Shown in pieces: positions 26,004 to 34,291 of a stretch of 64,000 nucleotides of DNA. The notes beneath the pieces are model-generated. The model worked only from the letters and a program-made list of their open reading frames with translations. It did not search any database and was not told the DNA's origin. Location of the stretch: the NCBI GenBank assembly GCA_910574285.1, contig CAJTAL010000019.1, positions 1 through 64,000 on the forward strand, given 5' to 3'. The position numbers and the translations under genes were made by a program. How positions within the stretch are numbered: position 1 is the first letter of the stretch; each line of letters opens with the position of its first letter. Source of the stretch: Lachnospiraceae bacterium. GTDB taxonomy: Bacteria > Bacillota > Clostridia > Lachnospirales > Lachnospiraceae.

Positions 26004-26318
26004 ATGATACTAGTGAATACAGATTATATCACAGGAAAAAAATTAGAAATGATCGGCATGGTGAGAGGAACTATGATTCAGTCCGTACACCTGGGAAAAG
26101 ACATTATGAGCAGTTTCCGCACCCTGGTTGGCGGGGAACTTACCTCATATACTGAGATGATGAATGAAGCAAGGGCTATCGCAACGAAGCGGATGGCTGA
26201 AGACGCACAGGCAATGGGTGCGGACGCAGTTGTCAATATCCGATATGCCTCTAGTTCCATTGTACAGGGTGCGGCAGAGGTTCTTGCTTATGGAACCGCC
26301 GTAAAGTTTATTGATTAA
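26004..26318 (+). CDS. YbjQ/UPF0145 family protein
   Basis: A 104-residue homo-oligomeric domain protein of the YbjQ family: MILVNTDYITGKKLEMIG, a GGELTSYTEMM segment and GADAVVNIRYASS. Function is unproven; some relatives are linked to metal or envelope stress. The ATG at 26004 is preferred because GGGAGG ends 7 bases before it, while the ATG at 25998 is only one base away. It lies 80 bp after dapB, possibly co-transcribed, and a terminator follows. Confidence 0.9.
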   Translation: MILVNTDYITGKKLEMIGMVRGTMIQSVHLGKDIMSSFRTLVGGELTSYTEMMNEARAIATKRMAEDAQAMGADAVVNIRYASSSIVQGAAEVLAYGTAVKFID

Positions 26319-26359
26319 GCACTTTCGGTAAAACGTGTATATCTAATCATAAATTATGA

Positions 26360-26400
26360 GGGCTTTTGTACATTTCTGCAGTCTGTAACAAAAGCCCTTT
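26360..26400. terminator. Terminator between converging genes
   Basis: GGGCTTTTGT pairs with ACAAAAGCCC, with T-rich sequence after it on the plus strand. It separates ybjQ from the minus-strand dehydrogenase. Confidence 0.8.
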
Positions 26401-26417
26401 CTGTTTTTACTTATACT

Positions 26418-27470
26418 TTACTCCATACTGCAGCCCATAATTTTTACATAATCTTCTGTCTTATCCCGCATAATATGGAATCCCTCATCCAACCGATCTA
26501 ATGAAAAACGATGTGTAATCAATTCCTCTGGAACGAGCTTGTTCTGTGACAGCCGTTCCATGACATAATGCCAGTCATCCGCCGCTTCATTGGTAAACGA
26601 TGAATTCCAGGTTCCCGCTACTGTCAGTTGATTTCGGAGGATCTTCCAGTATATGGGCTTTTCAAGATTCATATCTCCGAACGGGTTCCCGACCAGCATA
26701 ATCCTGCCGGCAAAAGCAGTCTGATTAAGCGCCTGTACGAAAGTTTCGTTTCTGCCGACACATTCAAAAAAGACATCAGCTCCTATGTCGTCGGTCCTCT
26801 CCATGAGCCACTGGTCTGTATTATTTGTTCGGATATCACAATAAAAATCTTCCGGCAGCCCCAGTTTTAAGAGAGTTTGCTTCTGGAAATCCTTATTTCC
26901 AAATACAAAGACATCCCGTATCCCGGCTTCCCGTAAAAATAAGAATAACAGGAGTCCAATAGTACCCGCTCCGCAGATTGCAACCTTATCCTCTGCTTGA
27001 ACTTTGATCCGCCTCATGGCGTGGACGGCTACCGCCATCGGTTCCAGCATTGCAGCCGCTTCGAAGGATACCTGGTTGGGAAGAAATATCAGATTCTCTT
27101 TCGGGACCGCCGCATACTCTGCAAATCCGCCGTCCCTGCGAGAACCCAGATAACTGTAATTTCTGCACATCTCATACTGTTTCTGCCGGCAGGGCGGGCA
27201 CTTTCTGCATGGAATCAGCGGAAATACTCCGACCCGCCGCCCTGTTAAGGAAGTATCGGCAGACGCTCCCGTATTTACGACCACGCCTGAGAATTCATGC
27301 CCGGGGATCAGAGGATGCCTGTAAGCCCCGCTCTGGTAGATACGCGGAATATCCGAACCGCAGATTCCTGCAGCTTTCACCTGTATCAATACCTCCTGAT
27401 CCTTAAGGATCGGTTCTTCTACATAATCTAATCGAATATCTCCAATATTATGCAATACCCATGCTTTCAT
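26418..27470 (-). CDS. Zinc-dependent polyol dehydrogenase (GatD/TarJ-like)
   Basis: 350 residues of the medium-chain alcohol dehydrogenase family. The catalytic zinc ligand Cys37 is in GICGSD, PGHE follows, a structural-zinc cysteine cluster lies in CRKCPPCRQKQYEMC, and the NAD(H)-binding GAGTIG is near residue 168. It resembles galactitol-1-phosphate dehydrogenases. Its start overlaps the end of a cytidylyltransferase gene by 4 bp, so by context it may make a polyol phosphate for CDP-polyol formation, as TarJ does for ribitol phosphate. This role is inference. Confidence 0.8.
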   Translation of the reverse strand: MKAWVLHNIGDIRLDYVEEPILKDQEVLIQVKAAGICGSDIPRIYQSGAYRHPLIPGHEFSGVVVNTGASADTSLTGRRVGVFPLIPCRKCPPCRQKQYEMCRNYSYLGSRRDGGFAEYAAVPKENLIFLPNQVSFEAAAMLEPMAVAVHAMRRIKVQAEDKVAICGAGTIGLLLFLFLREAGIRDVFVFGNKDFQKQTLLKLGLPEDFYCDIRTNNTDQWLMERTDDIGADVFFECVGRNETFVQALNQTAFAGRIMLVGNPFGDMNLEKPIYWKILRNQLTVAGTWNSSFTNEAADDWHYVMERLSQNKLVPEELITHRFSLDRLDEGFHIMRDKTEDYVKIMGCSME

Positions 27471-28165
27471 CGTTTCATCTCCTTTATCTTGCGGAATCTT
27501 TCCAGATCTTCTTTTGTGGTAATCTTAAAATTCTCTTCATCGCCGGGAATCATCACGATATCTAATCCTGCCATAACCGCGGGTTCTGTTGAACCGTTTA
27601 CTTGCAGAATCCGCTCCGGAAGCAGCCGGAGGTTCGCTTCATGATAGACTCCAAGGCAGAATAATTCCGGCGCCTGACCCGCGTAGATCTCGCTTCGCTT
27701 TAATAATGCGGAGATGGTCTTTCCGTCCGTACTGGAATAAACCGTGTCCTTCATAGGCAATACCGGAAGAACCCCGTCATGGCCGGATACATGGTCTATG
27801 CAATCTGTGATCAGACGTTCCTGAAGCAATGGGCGCGCGGCGTCATGGATGAATACATAATCTGTATCTTCCGCATACATCCGGATGTCCTCCAGCCCAT
27901 GCAGGATTGAGAGCTGACGATTCTCGCCCGGAACGGAAAATCCTCTGAACTTTTGGTCGAATCCGTCTGCACTGAGCCACTCCCGTATCCGTTCCTGCCA
28001 TACAGGTTCTGCGACGATGTGGATGGAATCGATTCTCTCATGTCTGAACAGACTCTCTATACTGTAAGATATGACAGGTCTGCCTTCTACATCTATATAC
28101 TGCTTGGGAATATCCGAACCAAGTCTTTGGCCTGTGCCTCCGGATAAAATTAATGCGATAATCAT
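27467..28165 (-). CDS. IspD/TarI-family cytidylyltransferase
   Basis: A 233-residue nucleotidyltransferase that joins CTP to a polyol phosphate. The signature LSGGTGQRLGSDIPKQYI at residues 6-23 binds CTP, and the HDAARPL segment carries further active-site residues. IspD (isoprenoid synthesis) and TarI (CDP-ribitol) cannot be split by eye. Translational coupling to a polyol dehydrogenase argues for a TarI-like role in a surface polyol-phosphate polymer. The ATG at 28165 follows AAAGGAAAG. The frame extends further upstream without family similarity. Confidence 0.8.
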   Translation of the reverse strand: MIIALILSGGTGQRLGSDIPKQYIDVEGRPVISYSIESLFRHERIDSIHIVAEPVWQERIREWLSADGFDQKFRGFSVPGENRQLSILHGLEDIRMYAEDTDYVFIHDAARPLLQERLITDCIDHVSGHDGVLPVLPMKDTVYSSTDGKTISALLKRSEIYAGQAPELFCLGVYHEANLRLLPERILQVNGSTEPAVMAGLDIVMIPGDEENFKITTKEDLERFRKIKEMKR

Positions 28166-28434
28166 AAGTCTTCTTTTCCTTTCTCTGCTGCTTGAAATAA
28201 GCGCTTCATCGTTTCTATTATACAGTGAAACCATTCCCGGGACAATAATTGTTGTCAATATCTGTATATAATTTCTCAAGATCTGACTTTTTCTGGCAGG
28301 CCGGATATCTTATCATAAAATTGTTGTCAGGTGAAGGAGACAAAATATTATGTTTTTGTTTTATTTAACAGGCGAATATGGTATATTCTTCTTAGTGTAA
28401 AATTCATGTCTAATATGAGAAAGGAGAGATAAAG

Positions 28435-29334
28435 ATGTTTGACAAGACAAAAGTTAAGCTTGGAATTGCCCCTATCGCATGGACAAACGACGACCTTCCG
28501 GATCTGGGAGTGGAGAACACCTTTGAACAGTGTGTCAGTGAGATGGCGTTGGCAGGATTTACCGGGTCGGAGGTAGGGAATAAGTATCCGAAGGATCCGG
28601 AAGTATTAAAGAAAGCATTGGAACTTCGAGGAATCGAGATCTGCAATCAGTGGTTTTCTTCATTCCTGATCACGAAGCCTTTTGAAGAGGTGGAGAAAGA
28701 GTTCCGGACACAGCTTGCATTCCTGAAAGCCATGGGAGCGAAGGTCATTGGCGCTTCCGAGCAGAGCCACAGTGTACAAGGGCAGCAGGATACTCCGATC
28801 TTCGGTCATAAGTATGTGATGAATGATGAAGAGTGGAAGACATTCTGCGACGGTATGAATCGGTTGGGCAAGATCGCGAAGGAAGAATATGGAATCGCGC
28901 TTACTTTCCATCACCATATGGGAACCGTAGTACAGGATCCGGATGAGGTAGAGCGTATGATGGCAAATACAGATCCGGAGTACGTAAGCCTGTTATTTGA
29001 TACAGGGCATTTTACATATTGCGGTGCAGATCCTCTTGAGATGGTGACAAAATATGTGGACAGGATTAAGCATGTACATCTGAAAGACATCCGTCCGGAG
29101 GTTGTGGATAAGGTAAAGGCCGAGAATTTAAGCTTCCTTGAGGGAGTGAGAATGGGAACCTTTACAGTGCCGGGGGATGGCTGCATTGATTTCGACCCTA
29201 TTTTCAAGGTTCTTGAAGATCATGGTTATGAAGGATATATGCTGGTAGAGGCAGAGCAGGATCCGGCGAAGGCCAATCCGCTGGAGTACGCGGTCAAGGC
29301 AAGGAAATTTATCGCGGAGAAGACGGGATTATAG
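28435..29334 (+). CDS. iolE: Inosose dehydratase
   Basis: Converts scyllo-inosose to a diketo intermediate in myo-inositol breakdown. The 299 residues closely follow the IolE pattern: [17 protein letters not shown] at the N-terminus, [17 protein letters not shown], and metal ligands in a TIM barrel ([27 protein letters not shown]). GAAAGGAGAG lies upstream. Expected downstream genes iolD and iolB are not in this window. It is followed, after a 189-bp gap containing a mobile repeat, by iolG. Confidence 0.94.
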   Translation: MFDKTKVKLGIAPIAWTNDDLPDLGVENTFEQCVSEMALAGFTGSEVGNKYPKDPEVLKKALELRGIEICNQWFSSFLITKPFEEVEKEFRTQLAFLKAMGAKVIGASEQSHSVQGQQDTPIFGHKYVMNDEEWKTFCDGMNRLGKIAKEEYGIALTFHHHMGTVVQDPDEVERMMANTDPEYVSLLFDTGHFTYCGADPLEMVTKYVDRIKHVHLKDIRPEVVDKVKAENLSFLEGVRMGTFTVPGDGCIDFDPIFKVLEDHGYEGYMLVEAEQDPAKANPLEYAVKARKFIAEKTGL

Positions 29335-29358
29335 TATAGCCGTGGATCTCGGCCGTCA

Positions 29359-29417
29359 TTAAGAAGATGATCTGGCAGCAGGAAAAGCAGATGGCTGGCA
29401 AATAAGCAGTAATGAAT
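29359..29417 (+). repeat. 59-bp dispersed repeat between iolE and iolG
   Basis: Second copy of the repeat at 22122-22180 (56 of 59 identical, opposite orientation). It encodes the tail QQEKQMAGK and a stop, with no gene attached, so it is a scar of a mobile gene left in the iol cluster. Confidence 0.7.
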
Positions 29418-29523
29418 TCGGCTGTTAATGAAACAGTAATGAAATAATATAAAATACAGGTTATGAAGAACAAAGGACGGATGCGGCAGTATGGCTGCAT
29501 GATCAGAAAGGAGAGCAGAAGTT

Positions 29524-30537
29524 ATGGTTACAGTAGGTATTATCGGAGCAGGAAGAATCGGAAGAGTTCATGTGGAGAGTATCTGCACGAAGGTGGGAAA
29601 CGCAAAGATCAAGACGCTTGCAGACCCGTTTATGAATGATGAGACGGCTGCATGGGCGAAGAAGATGGGCGTGGAGAATACGACGAAAGATTACAAAGAG
29701 GTCATTGCAGATCCAGAGATCAACGCAGTGCTGATCTGTTCTTCCACAAATACACATTCACCGATCTCTGTGGAGGCGATCCAGGCAGGGAAGCATGTAT
29801 TCTGTGAGAAGCCCATCGATCATGATGTGGAGAAGATCAGAGAGGTCATGGATGCGCTTGAGAAGAATCCGGTGAAATATCAGGTAGGCTTTAACCGCAG
29901 ATTCGACCACAATTTTGAGGCGGTAAGGGACGCTGTAGCTGCAGGAAAGATCGGGGATACTCACATTATCAAAATCACATCCAGAGATCCGGAGCCGCCG
30001 AGTGCGGATTATGTGAAGGTATCCGGCGGAATGTTTCTGGATATGACGATTCATGATTTTGATATGGTACGTTTCCTTGCAGGAAGCGACGCCGAAGAGG
30101 TGTATGTAGAGGCTGCAGTTCTTGTAGACCCGGCGATCGGTGAGGCAGGAGATGTGGACACAGCAGTGATCACTCTTAAGATGGAGAACGGTGCGATCGC
30201 GGTGATCGACAATTCCAGACAGGCTGTATATGGATATGACCAGAGAGCGGAAGTGTTCGGTTCAAAAGGAATGGCTGCAACCGGAAATGATACGGCAAGC
30301 GCGGCAGTGATCAGTAACGCAGACGGTGTGACAGGAGAGAAGCCGCTGCATTTCTTCCTGGAGCGTTACATGGATGCGTATGCGAAGGAGATTAAGAGTT
30401 TTATCGAGGCAATCGAGAATGATACGGAGACTCCTCTTGGAGTAATGGACGGTCTGCAGCCTGTATTGATGGGTCTGGCGGCAAAGAAGTCGTTAGAGGA
30501 GCATCGTCCGGTTAAGATTTCCGAGATTGAGGCATAG
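29524..30537 (+). CDS. iolG: myo-Inositol 2-dehydrogenase
   Basis: NAD-dependent oxidation of myo-inositol to scyllo-inosose. The 337-residue Gfo/Idh/MocA protein begins VTVGIIGAGRIGRVHVES (dinucleotide fold) and has the EKP motif in VFCEKPIDHD (its Lys is catalytic). It also has the substrate segment FLDMTIHDFDMVRFL, in which the Asp and His complete the active site. GAAAGGAG lies upstream. Length and segments match IolG closely. A terminator follows at 30661. Confidence 0.93.
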   Translation: MVTVGIIGAGRIGRVHVESICTKVGNAKIKTLADPFMNDETAAWAKKMGVENTTKDYKEVIADPEINAVLICSSTNTHSPISVEAIQAGKHVFCEKPIDHDVEKIREVMDALEKNPVKYQVGFNRRFDHNFEAVRDAVAAGKIGDTHIIKITSRDPEPPSADYVKVSGGMFLDMTIHDFDMVRFLAGSDAEEVYVEAAVLVDPAIGEAGDVDTAVITLKMENGAIAVIDNSRQAVYGYDQRAEVFGSKGMAATGNDTASAAVISNADGVTGEKPLHFFLERYMDAYAKEIKSFIEAIENDTETPLGVMDGLQPVLMGLAAKKSLEEHRPVKISEIEA

Positions 30538-30660
30538 ATATACCTTTTATAGACATACCTTTCGTAGATATACTTTTTAATCCTGATATTATTAAGAATA
30601 CTTCCAACCGTACAGTTGGAAATTCCTTGCAGGAATCGGGATTATTGAAAAGTACAGATG

Positions 30661-30710
30661 AAGAAGCTGCCGGAAAATGCAGACAGTATTTCCGGCAGCT
30701 TCTTTGTTGA
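30661..30710 (+). terminator. Terminator after iolG
   Basis: A 16-bp perfect stem (30661-30676 with 30689-30704) with a T-rich end. A smaller stem TTCCAAC/GTTGGAA sits upstream near 30605. Nothing else is seen in the 306-bp gap. Confidence 0.85.
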
Positions 30711-30843
30711 ATCTGAAATTGAACCGGAAGGATTGAACCGGAAGGATATAAAAGAGCTTGCAAAATTTCCTTATGGGGAATATGCTATATAGAGGATACG
30801 GATATAGTCTGTTTGTATATTTTTGTAACAGGGAGGAAATGAG

Positions 30844-31872
30844 ATGGCTGTAACCTTACAACAGATAGCAGAAGCGGCCGGAGTCTCCAGAGGGACAGTG
30901 GACAGAGCTATGAACAACAGAGGAAGGATTAACCCGGAGGTGGCGGACCGGATCCGCAGGATAGCGGAGGAGATGGGATATCAGCCGAACCGGGCGGGCA
31001 GGGCGCTCGCGATGTCGAAACGGTCGATTACCATAGGAGTGGTTATCCAGGCCTCGGACACACCGTTTATGGAGAAGGTTATCGAGGGGGCGGAAGATGC
31101 GAAAGCAGAGGTGGAGCGTCTGGGCGCAGACGTCCTGATTCGTAAGATAGAAGATTTTGACGCAGGAAAAGCAGTTGAGATCATGCGCGAACTGAAGAGA
31201 GAAGGCTGCAATGGAATCGCCGTCGTTCCGATGGATGACGAGAAGTTAAAAGAGACCATCGATGAGCTGGCGGATGATGGTATACCGGTTATTACATTCA
31301 ATTCTGATATGGAAGAATCTAAGAGAATGTGCTTCGTCGGCCAGGATACTTATCAGAGCGGCAAGGTGGCGGCCGGGCTGATGGCAGATATTCTTCCGGT
31401 GGGCGGGAAGGTTCTTGTGATATCAGGTTATCCGACAGCCTATGGTCATAAGAACCGAACCAACGGATTTCTGAAAGAATTTACAGAACTGAGGGAAGAT
31501 ATACAGGTGTTGGATGTCCAATATGCTTTTGATGATAATCGTAAAGCGGAGAGGATCACGTATGATGTGTTAAAAGAATGTAAGGATCTGGCAGGTATCT
31601 ACCTGGCGGCGTCTGGTGTGCAGGGGGTGTGTAAGGCATTGGAGGAATCAGGGATGGGGGAGAAGGTGAAAGTGATCTCTAACGACCTGACGACTCAGAA
31701 TGTGCAGTATCTTAAGGAAGGGAAGATTCGGTTTCTGATCGGGCAGGACGGTTATCGGCAGGGATATGAGCCGGTTATGATGCTGTTCGAAAAGACATTT
31801 GACGGGAAAGAGCCGGAGAGGGAATTTGCTTATACGGAGATTATGATTAAGACGAAGTATAATCTGGTATAG
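30844..31872 (+). CDS. LacI-family regulator of the inositol genes
   Basis: 342 residues: an N-terminal helix-turn-helix (TLQQIAEAAGVSRGTVDRAM) and a sugar-binding sensor domain like those of ribose-type regulators (FVGQDTYQSGKVAAGL). It sits in the middle of the iol genes, directly before an 18-bp palindrome overlapping the next promoter, so it very likely controls that promoter and perhaps the iolE promoter. The inducer is probably an inositol or an inosose-derived compound, which is inference. Confidence 0.88.
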   Translation: MAVTLQQIAEAAGVSRGTVDRAMNNRGRINPEVADRIRRIAEEMGYQPNRAGRALAMSKRSITIGVVIQASDTPFMEKVIEGAEDAKAEVERLGADVLIRKIEDFDAGKAVEIMRELKREGCNGIAVVPMDDEKLKETIDELADDGIPVITFNSDMEESKRMCFVGQDTYQSGKVAAGLMADILPVGGKVLVISGYPTAYGHKNRTNGFLKEFTELREDIQVLDVQYAFDDNRKAERITYDVLKECKDLAGIYLAASGVQGVCKALEESGMGEKVKVISNDLTTQNVQYLKEGKIRFLIGQDGYRQGYEPVMMLFEKTFDGKEPEREFAYTEIMIKTKYNLV

Positions 31873-31917
31873 TGATAATAGATAAATTTGTCATGCTATA
31901 TTTGTGCATTATGTATA

Positions 31918-31946
31918 TTGCGTTCACGTGAACGCAGTGCTATAAT
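31918..31946 (+). promoter_or_regulatory. Promoter with an 18-bp LacI-type operator
   Basis: TTGCGT at 31918-31923 and TATAAT at 31941-31946 with 17 bp between. A perfect palindrome, TGCGTTCACGTGAACGCA (31919-31936), fills the spacer and covers most of the -35 box. This is a typical LacI-family operator in a blocking position, 46 bp after the regulator gene. Confidence 0.85.
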
Positions 31947-32014
31947 GTCAGCATAAAGAAACAGATAAAGTAATCATAATAAAAATTATGAAATGAAGAA
32001 AGGCGGAAAAAGAG

Positions 32015-33019
32015 ATGTTAAGAGTAGGAGTCATTGGATGCGGCGGAATGGGAAGAGACCATATCAAAAGAATTACAGAGAGAACTCAGGGAGCAGAGGT
32101 TGTAGCGGTGTCGGACGTATTCGAAGAGGGTGCGAAGAAAGCGGCAGAGATTGCAGGAGGAGCCAAGGTTTATACGAACGGTAAGGATCTGATCAACGAT
32201 CCGGACGTGGATGCGGTTCTGGTCGTTTCACCGGGGTTCGCACATGTGGACGATCTTCTTGAGGCAATCAAGGCGGGCAAGAGAGTATTCTGTGAGAAAC
32301 CGCTCTGTACAACGGCAGAGGACTGCAAGAGGGTTATGGATGCAGAAGCGGCGTCCGGCAGACATCTGATCCAACTGGGATTCATGCGCCGGTATCACAA
32401 GGGTTATAATCAGATCAAAGACGCGATCGCAACGGGTGAGTACGGAGAGCCTCTGATGATGCACTGTACCCACAGGAATCCGGAGGTGGGAACGAATTAC
32501 AACACACCGATGGCTGTACATGATACTGTAATCCATGAGATTGATCTGTGCCATTGGCTGGTAGACGACGACTATGAGAGCGTACAGGTCATTATGCCGA
32601 AGGTTACCAAGTATTCACATTCCGAATTGAAAGATCCGCAGATTATGCTGATGCGTACGAAGAGCGGTATCTGCATCGATGTGGAGTGCTTCGTAAACTG
32701 TAAATTCGGATATGATATCAACTGTGAGGTTGTGTGTGAAGACGGTGCCCTTAAGATGGGAGCTCCGATGGCTCCGTCCATCCGCAAGAATGCAGCCGCT
32801 TCCACGGAGATTACGACAGACTGCTTCGTACTGTTCAAGGATGCTTACGATGCGGAGATTCAGAACTGGGTAGACTGCGCCGGGAAAGATGTGATCGAAG
32901 GACCTACTACATGGGACGGATATCTGGCGGCAGTTACGGCTGATGCGCTGGTAAAGGCACAGGAGACAGGCAATATTGAGAAAGTGGTAACGGTTGAGAA
33001 GCCAGAATTTTATAAATAG
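32015..33019 (+). CDS. Gfo/Idh/MocA dehydrogenase, second inositol dehydrogenase
   Basis: 334 residues: LRVGVIGCGGMGRDHIKRI nucleotide fold, VFCEKPLCTT with the catalytic lysine, and the active-site segment VHDTVIHEIDLCHWL. It is a divergent relative of iolG at 29524. The two may act on different inositol isomers (myo, scyllo, D-chiro), as with paralogous dehydrogenases of Bacillus. It is the first gene after the operator-bearing promoter and leads the iolI-iolH segment. Confidence 0.85.
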   Translation: MLRVGVIGCGGMGRDHIKRITERTQGAEVVAVSDVFEEGAKKAAEIAGGAKVYTNGKDLINDPDVDAVLVVSPGFAHVDDLLEAIKAGKRVFCEKPLCTTAEDCKRVMDAEAASGRHLIQLGFMRRYHKGYNQIKDAIATGEYGEPLMMHCTHRNPEVGTNYNTPMAVHDTVIHEIDLCHWLVDDDYESVQVIMPKVTKYSHSELKDPQIMLMRTKSGICIDVECFVNCKFGYDINCEVVCEDGALKMGAPMAPSIRKNAAASTEITTDCFVLFKDAYDAEIQNWVDCAGKDVIEGPTTWDGYLAAVTADALVKAQETGNIEKVVTVEKPEFYK

Positions 33020-33039
33020 AAGAAAATGATTGAGCATCA

Positions 33040-33140
33040 AGTAAAGCAGCCGGCGCTGGCCATACGCCACTGGTGCATAGCCCCCTCGCGGCAGCCGCCA
33101 AATGTGCATGTAAACATGTCCGCCCGGCTCGCTGCTCACG
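33040..33140. other. GC-rich intergenic block
   Basis: About 100 bp of unusually GC-rich DNA with short inverted repeats such as CATGTAAACATG, in an otherwise purine-rich gap. No frame is convincing. It looks like an inserted short repeat or an RNA structure. Confidence 0.4.
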
Positions 33141-33162
33141 GGAATAAACGGAAATAAAAAAG

Positions 33163-33206
33163 ACATAGAAAAAGAATAGATAGAGATAGAAATAGAAATA
33201 GAAAAA
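33163..33206 (+). repeat. Six-base purine repeat before iolI
   Basis: Imperfect iterations of AGAAAT/AGATAG leading directly into the iolI ribosome binding site. Confidence 0.7.
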
Positions 33207-33219
33207 GGAGACCGCGATT

Positions 33220-34053
33220 ATGAAATTAGGTTTTAACGAAGCGACAGCATTAGAATGTAAAGGACAGTCCTTGGCGGCTGATTTGGAAGCATGTGAGAAG
33301 TATGGTTTTGACTATATCGAGATCAGATTCGACTGTATCAAGGATTATCTTAAGGAGCATACACTGGAAGAGCTTGCAGACTGGTTTAAGAATCATCATT
33401 TAAAACCATGGGCATACAATACTCTGATCTATTTTAACCAGAGGGACGAAGCCGGTAAGAAAGAGATCGATGAGGAGACGGATTTTATCATTGAAGTATG
33501 CAAGGCTATCGGCATGAAGATGCTGATCACCGTTCCGCAGTTTGATGTTAAGGATAAGAGTGTGACAGAGATTAAGGAAGAAGCGGTAGAGAGACTTCGT
33601 TATCTGTCTGATAAAGTAGGCTCAGATATCAGGATTTCACTGGAATTCTGCGGCGCTCCGAACTGCTCCATCAATCAGTTTGGTACGGCGTATGACGTAG
33701 TGAAAGCAGTGGACAGGGACAATGTGGGAATCACCGTCGATACGTTCCATTTCCATGAGATGTGCTCTAAGATCGAGGATCTTAAGAATGCAGACGGTAA
33801 GAAGATCTTCGCGTATCATCTGAATGACTGTGAGGACCTGCCTCTTGGTTCCTGCGGCGACGACAAGAGACTGTGGCCGGAAGAGGGCGTAGTGGATCAT
33901 CCGGCGATCGCAGGGGCGTTAAAGGAGATCGGATTCGACGGCGTGTGCACCATCGAAGAATTCCGTCCGGAGTATTACGCGATGTCCCACGAGGAGAATG
34001 TGAAGAAGGCAGCAGAGGTTACGAAGGCATTTGTGGAGAAATATTTCGGTTAG
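33220..34053 (+). CDS. iolI: Inosose isomerase
   Basis: A 277-residue TIM-barrel enzyme that interconverts inosose isomers. It follows the Bacillus IolI pattern from end to end: MKLGFNEATALE at the start, GFDYIEIRFD, VDRDNVGITVDTFHFH (metal ligand region), KKIFAYHLNDCEDLP and EEFRPEYYAMS. AAAAGGAG lies upstream, inside the purine repeat. It follows the second inositol dehydrogenase and precedes iolH on one probable transcript. Confidence 0.92.
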   Translation: MKLGFNEATALECKGQSLAADLEACEKYGFDYIEIRFDCIKDYLKEHTLEELADWFKNHHLKPWAYNTLIYFNQRDEAGKKEIDEETDFIIEVCKAIGMKMLITVPQFDVKDKSVTEIKEEAVERLRYLSDKVGSDIRISLEFCGAPNCSINQFGTAYDVVKAVDRDNVGITVDTFHFHEMCSKIEDLKNADGKKIFAYHLNDCEDLPLGSCGDDKRLWPEEGVVDHPAIAGALKEIGFDGVCTIEEFRPEYYAMSHEENVKKAAEVTKAFVEKYFG

Positions 34054-34154
34054 AGTATTTGGGGATAGAGTCTTGGTTTAGTCTCGGTTTATAGTAAGGA
34101 AATGTATTGCAAAACACGCGGGATTGTAGGATAATATTAGGGATTAAGATCAGG

Positions 34155-34190
34155 ATAAGTGCAAGTATAAGTATAAGTATAAGGATAAGA
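34155..34190 (+). repeat. Six-base tandem repeat before iolH
   Basis: About four tandem copies of AAGTAT with related flanking units in the iolI-iolH gap. Confidence 0.75.
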
Positions 34191-34291
34191 GTTCCATCTT
34201 TAGCGGCGCAAGGGAACGGAACGTACAATTTATGAGTCTGGTGCCTGGCCGGATGGAGACTAGTGTCCGGAAAAAGAAGGGAGTGCAGGAA

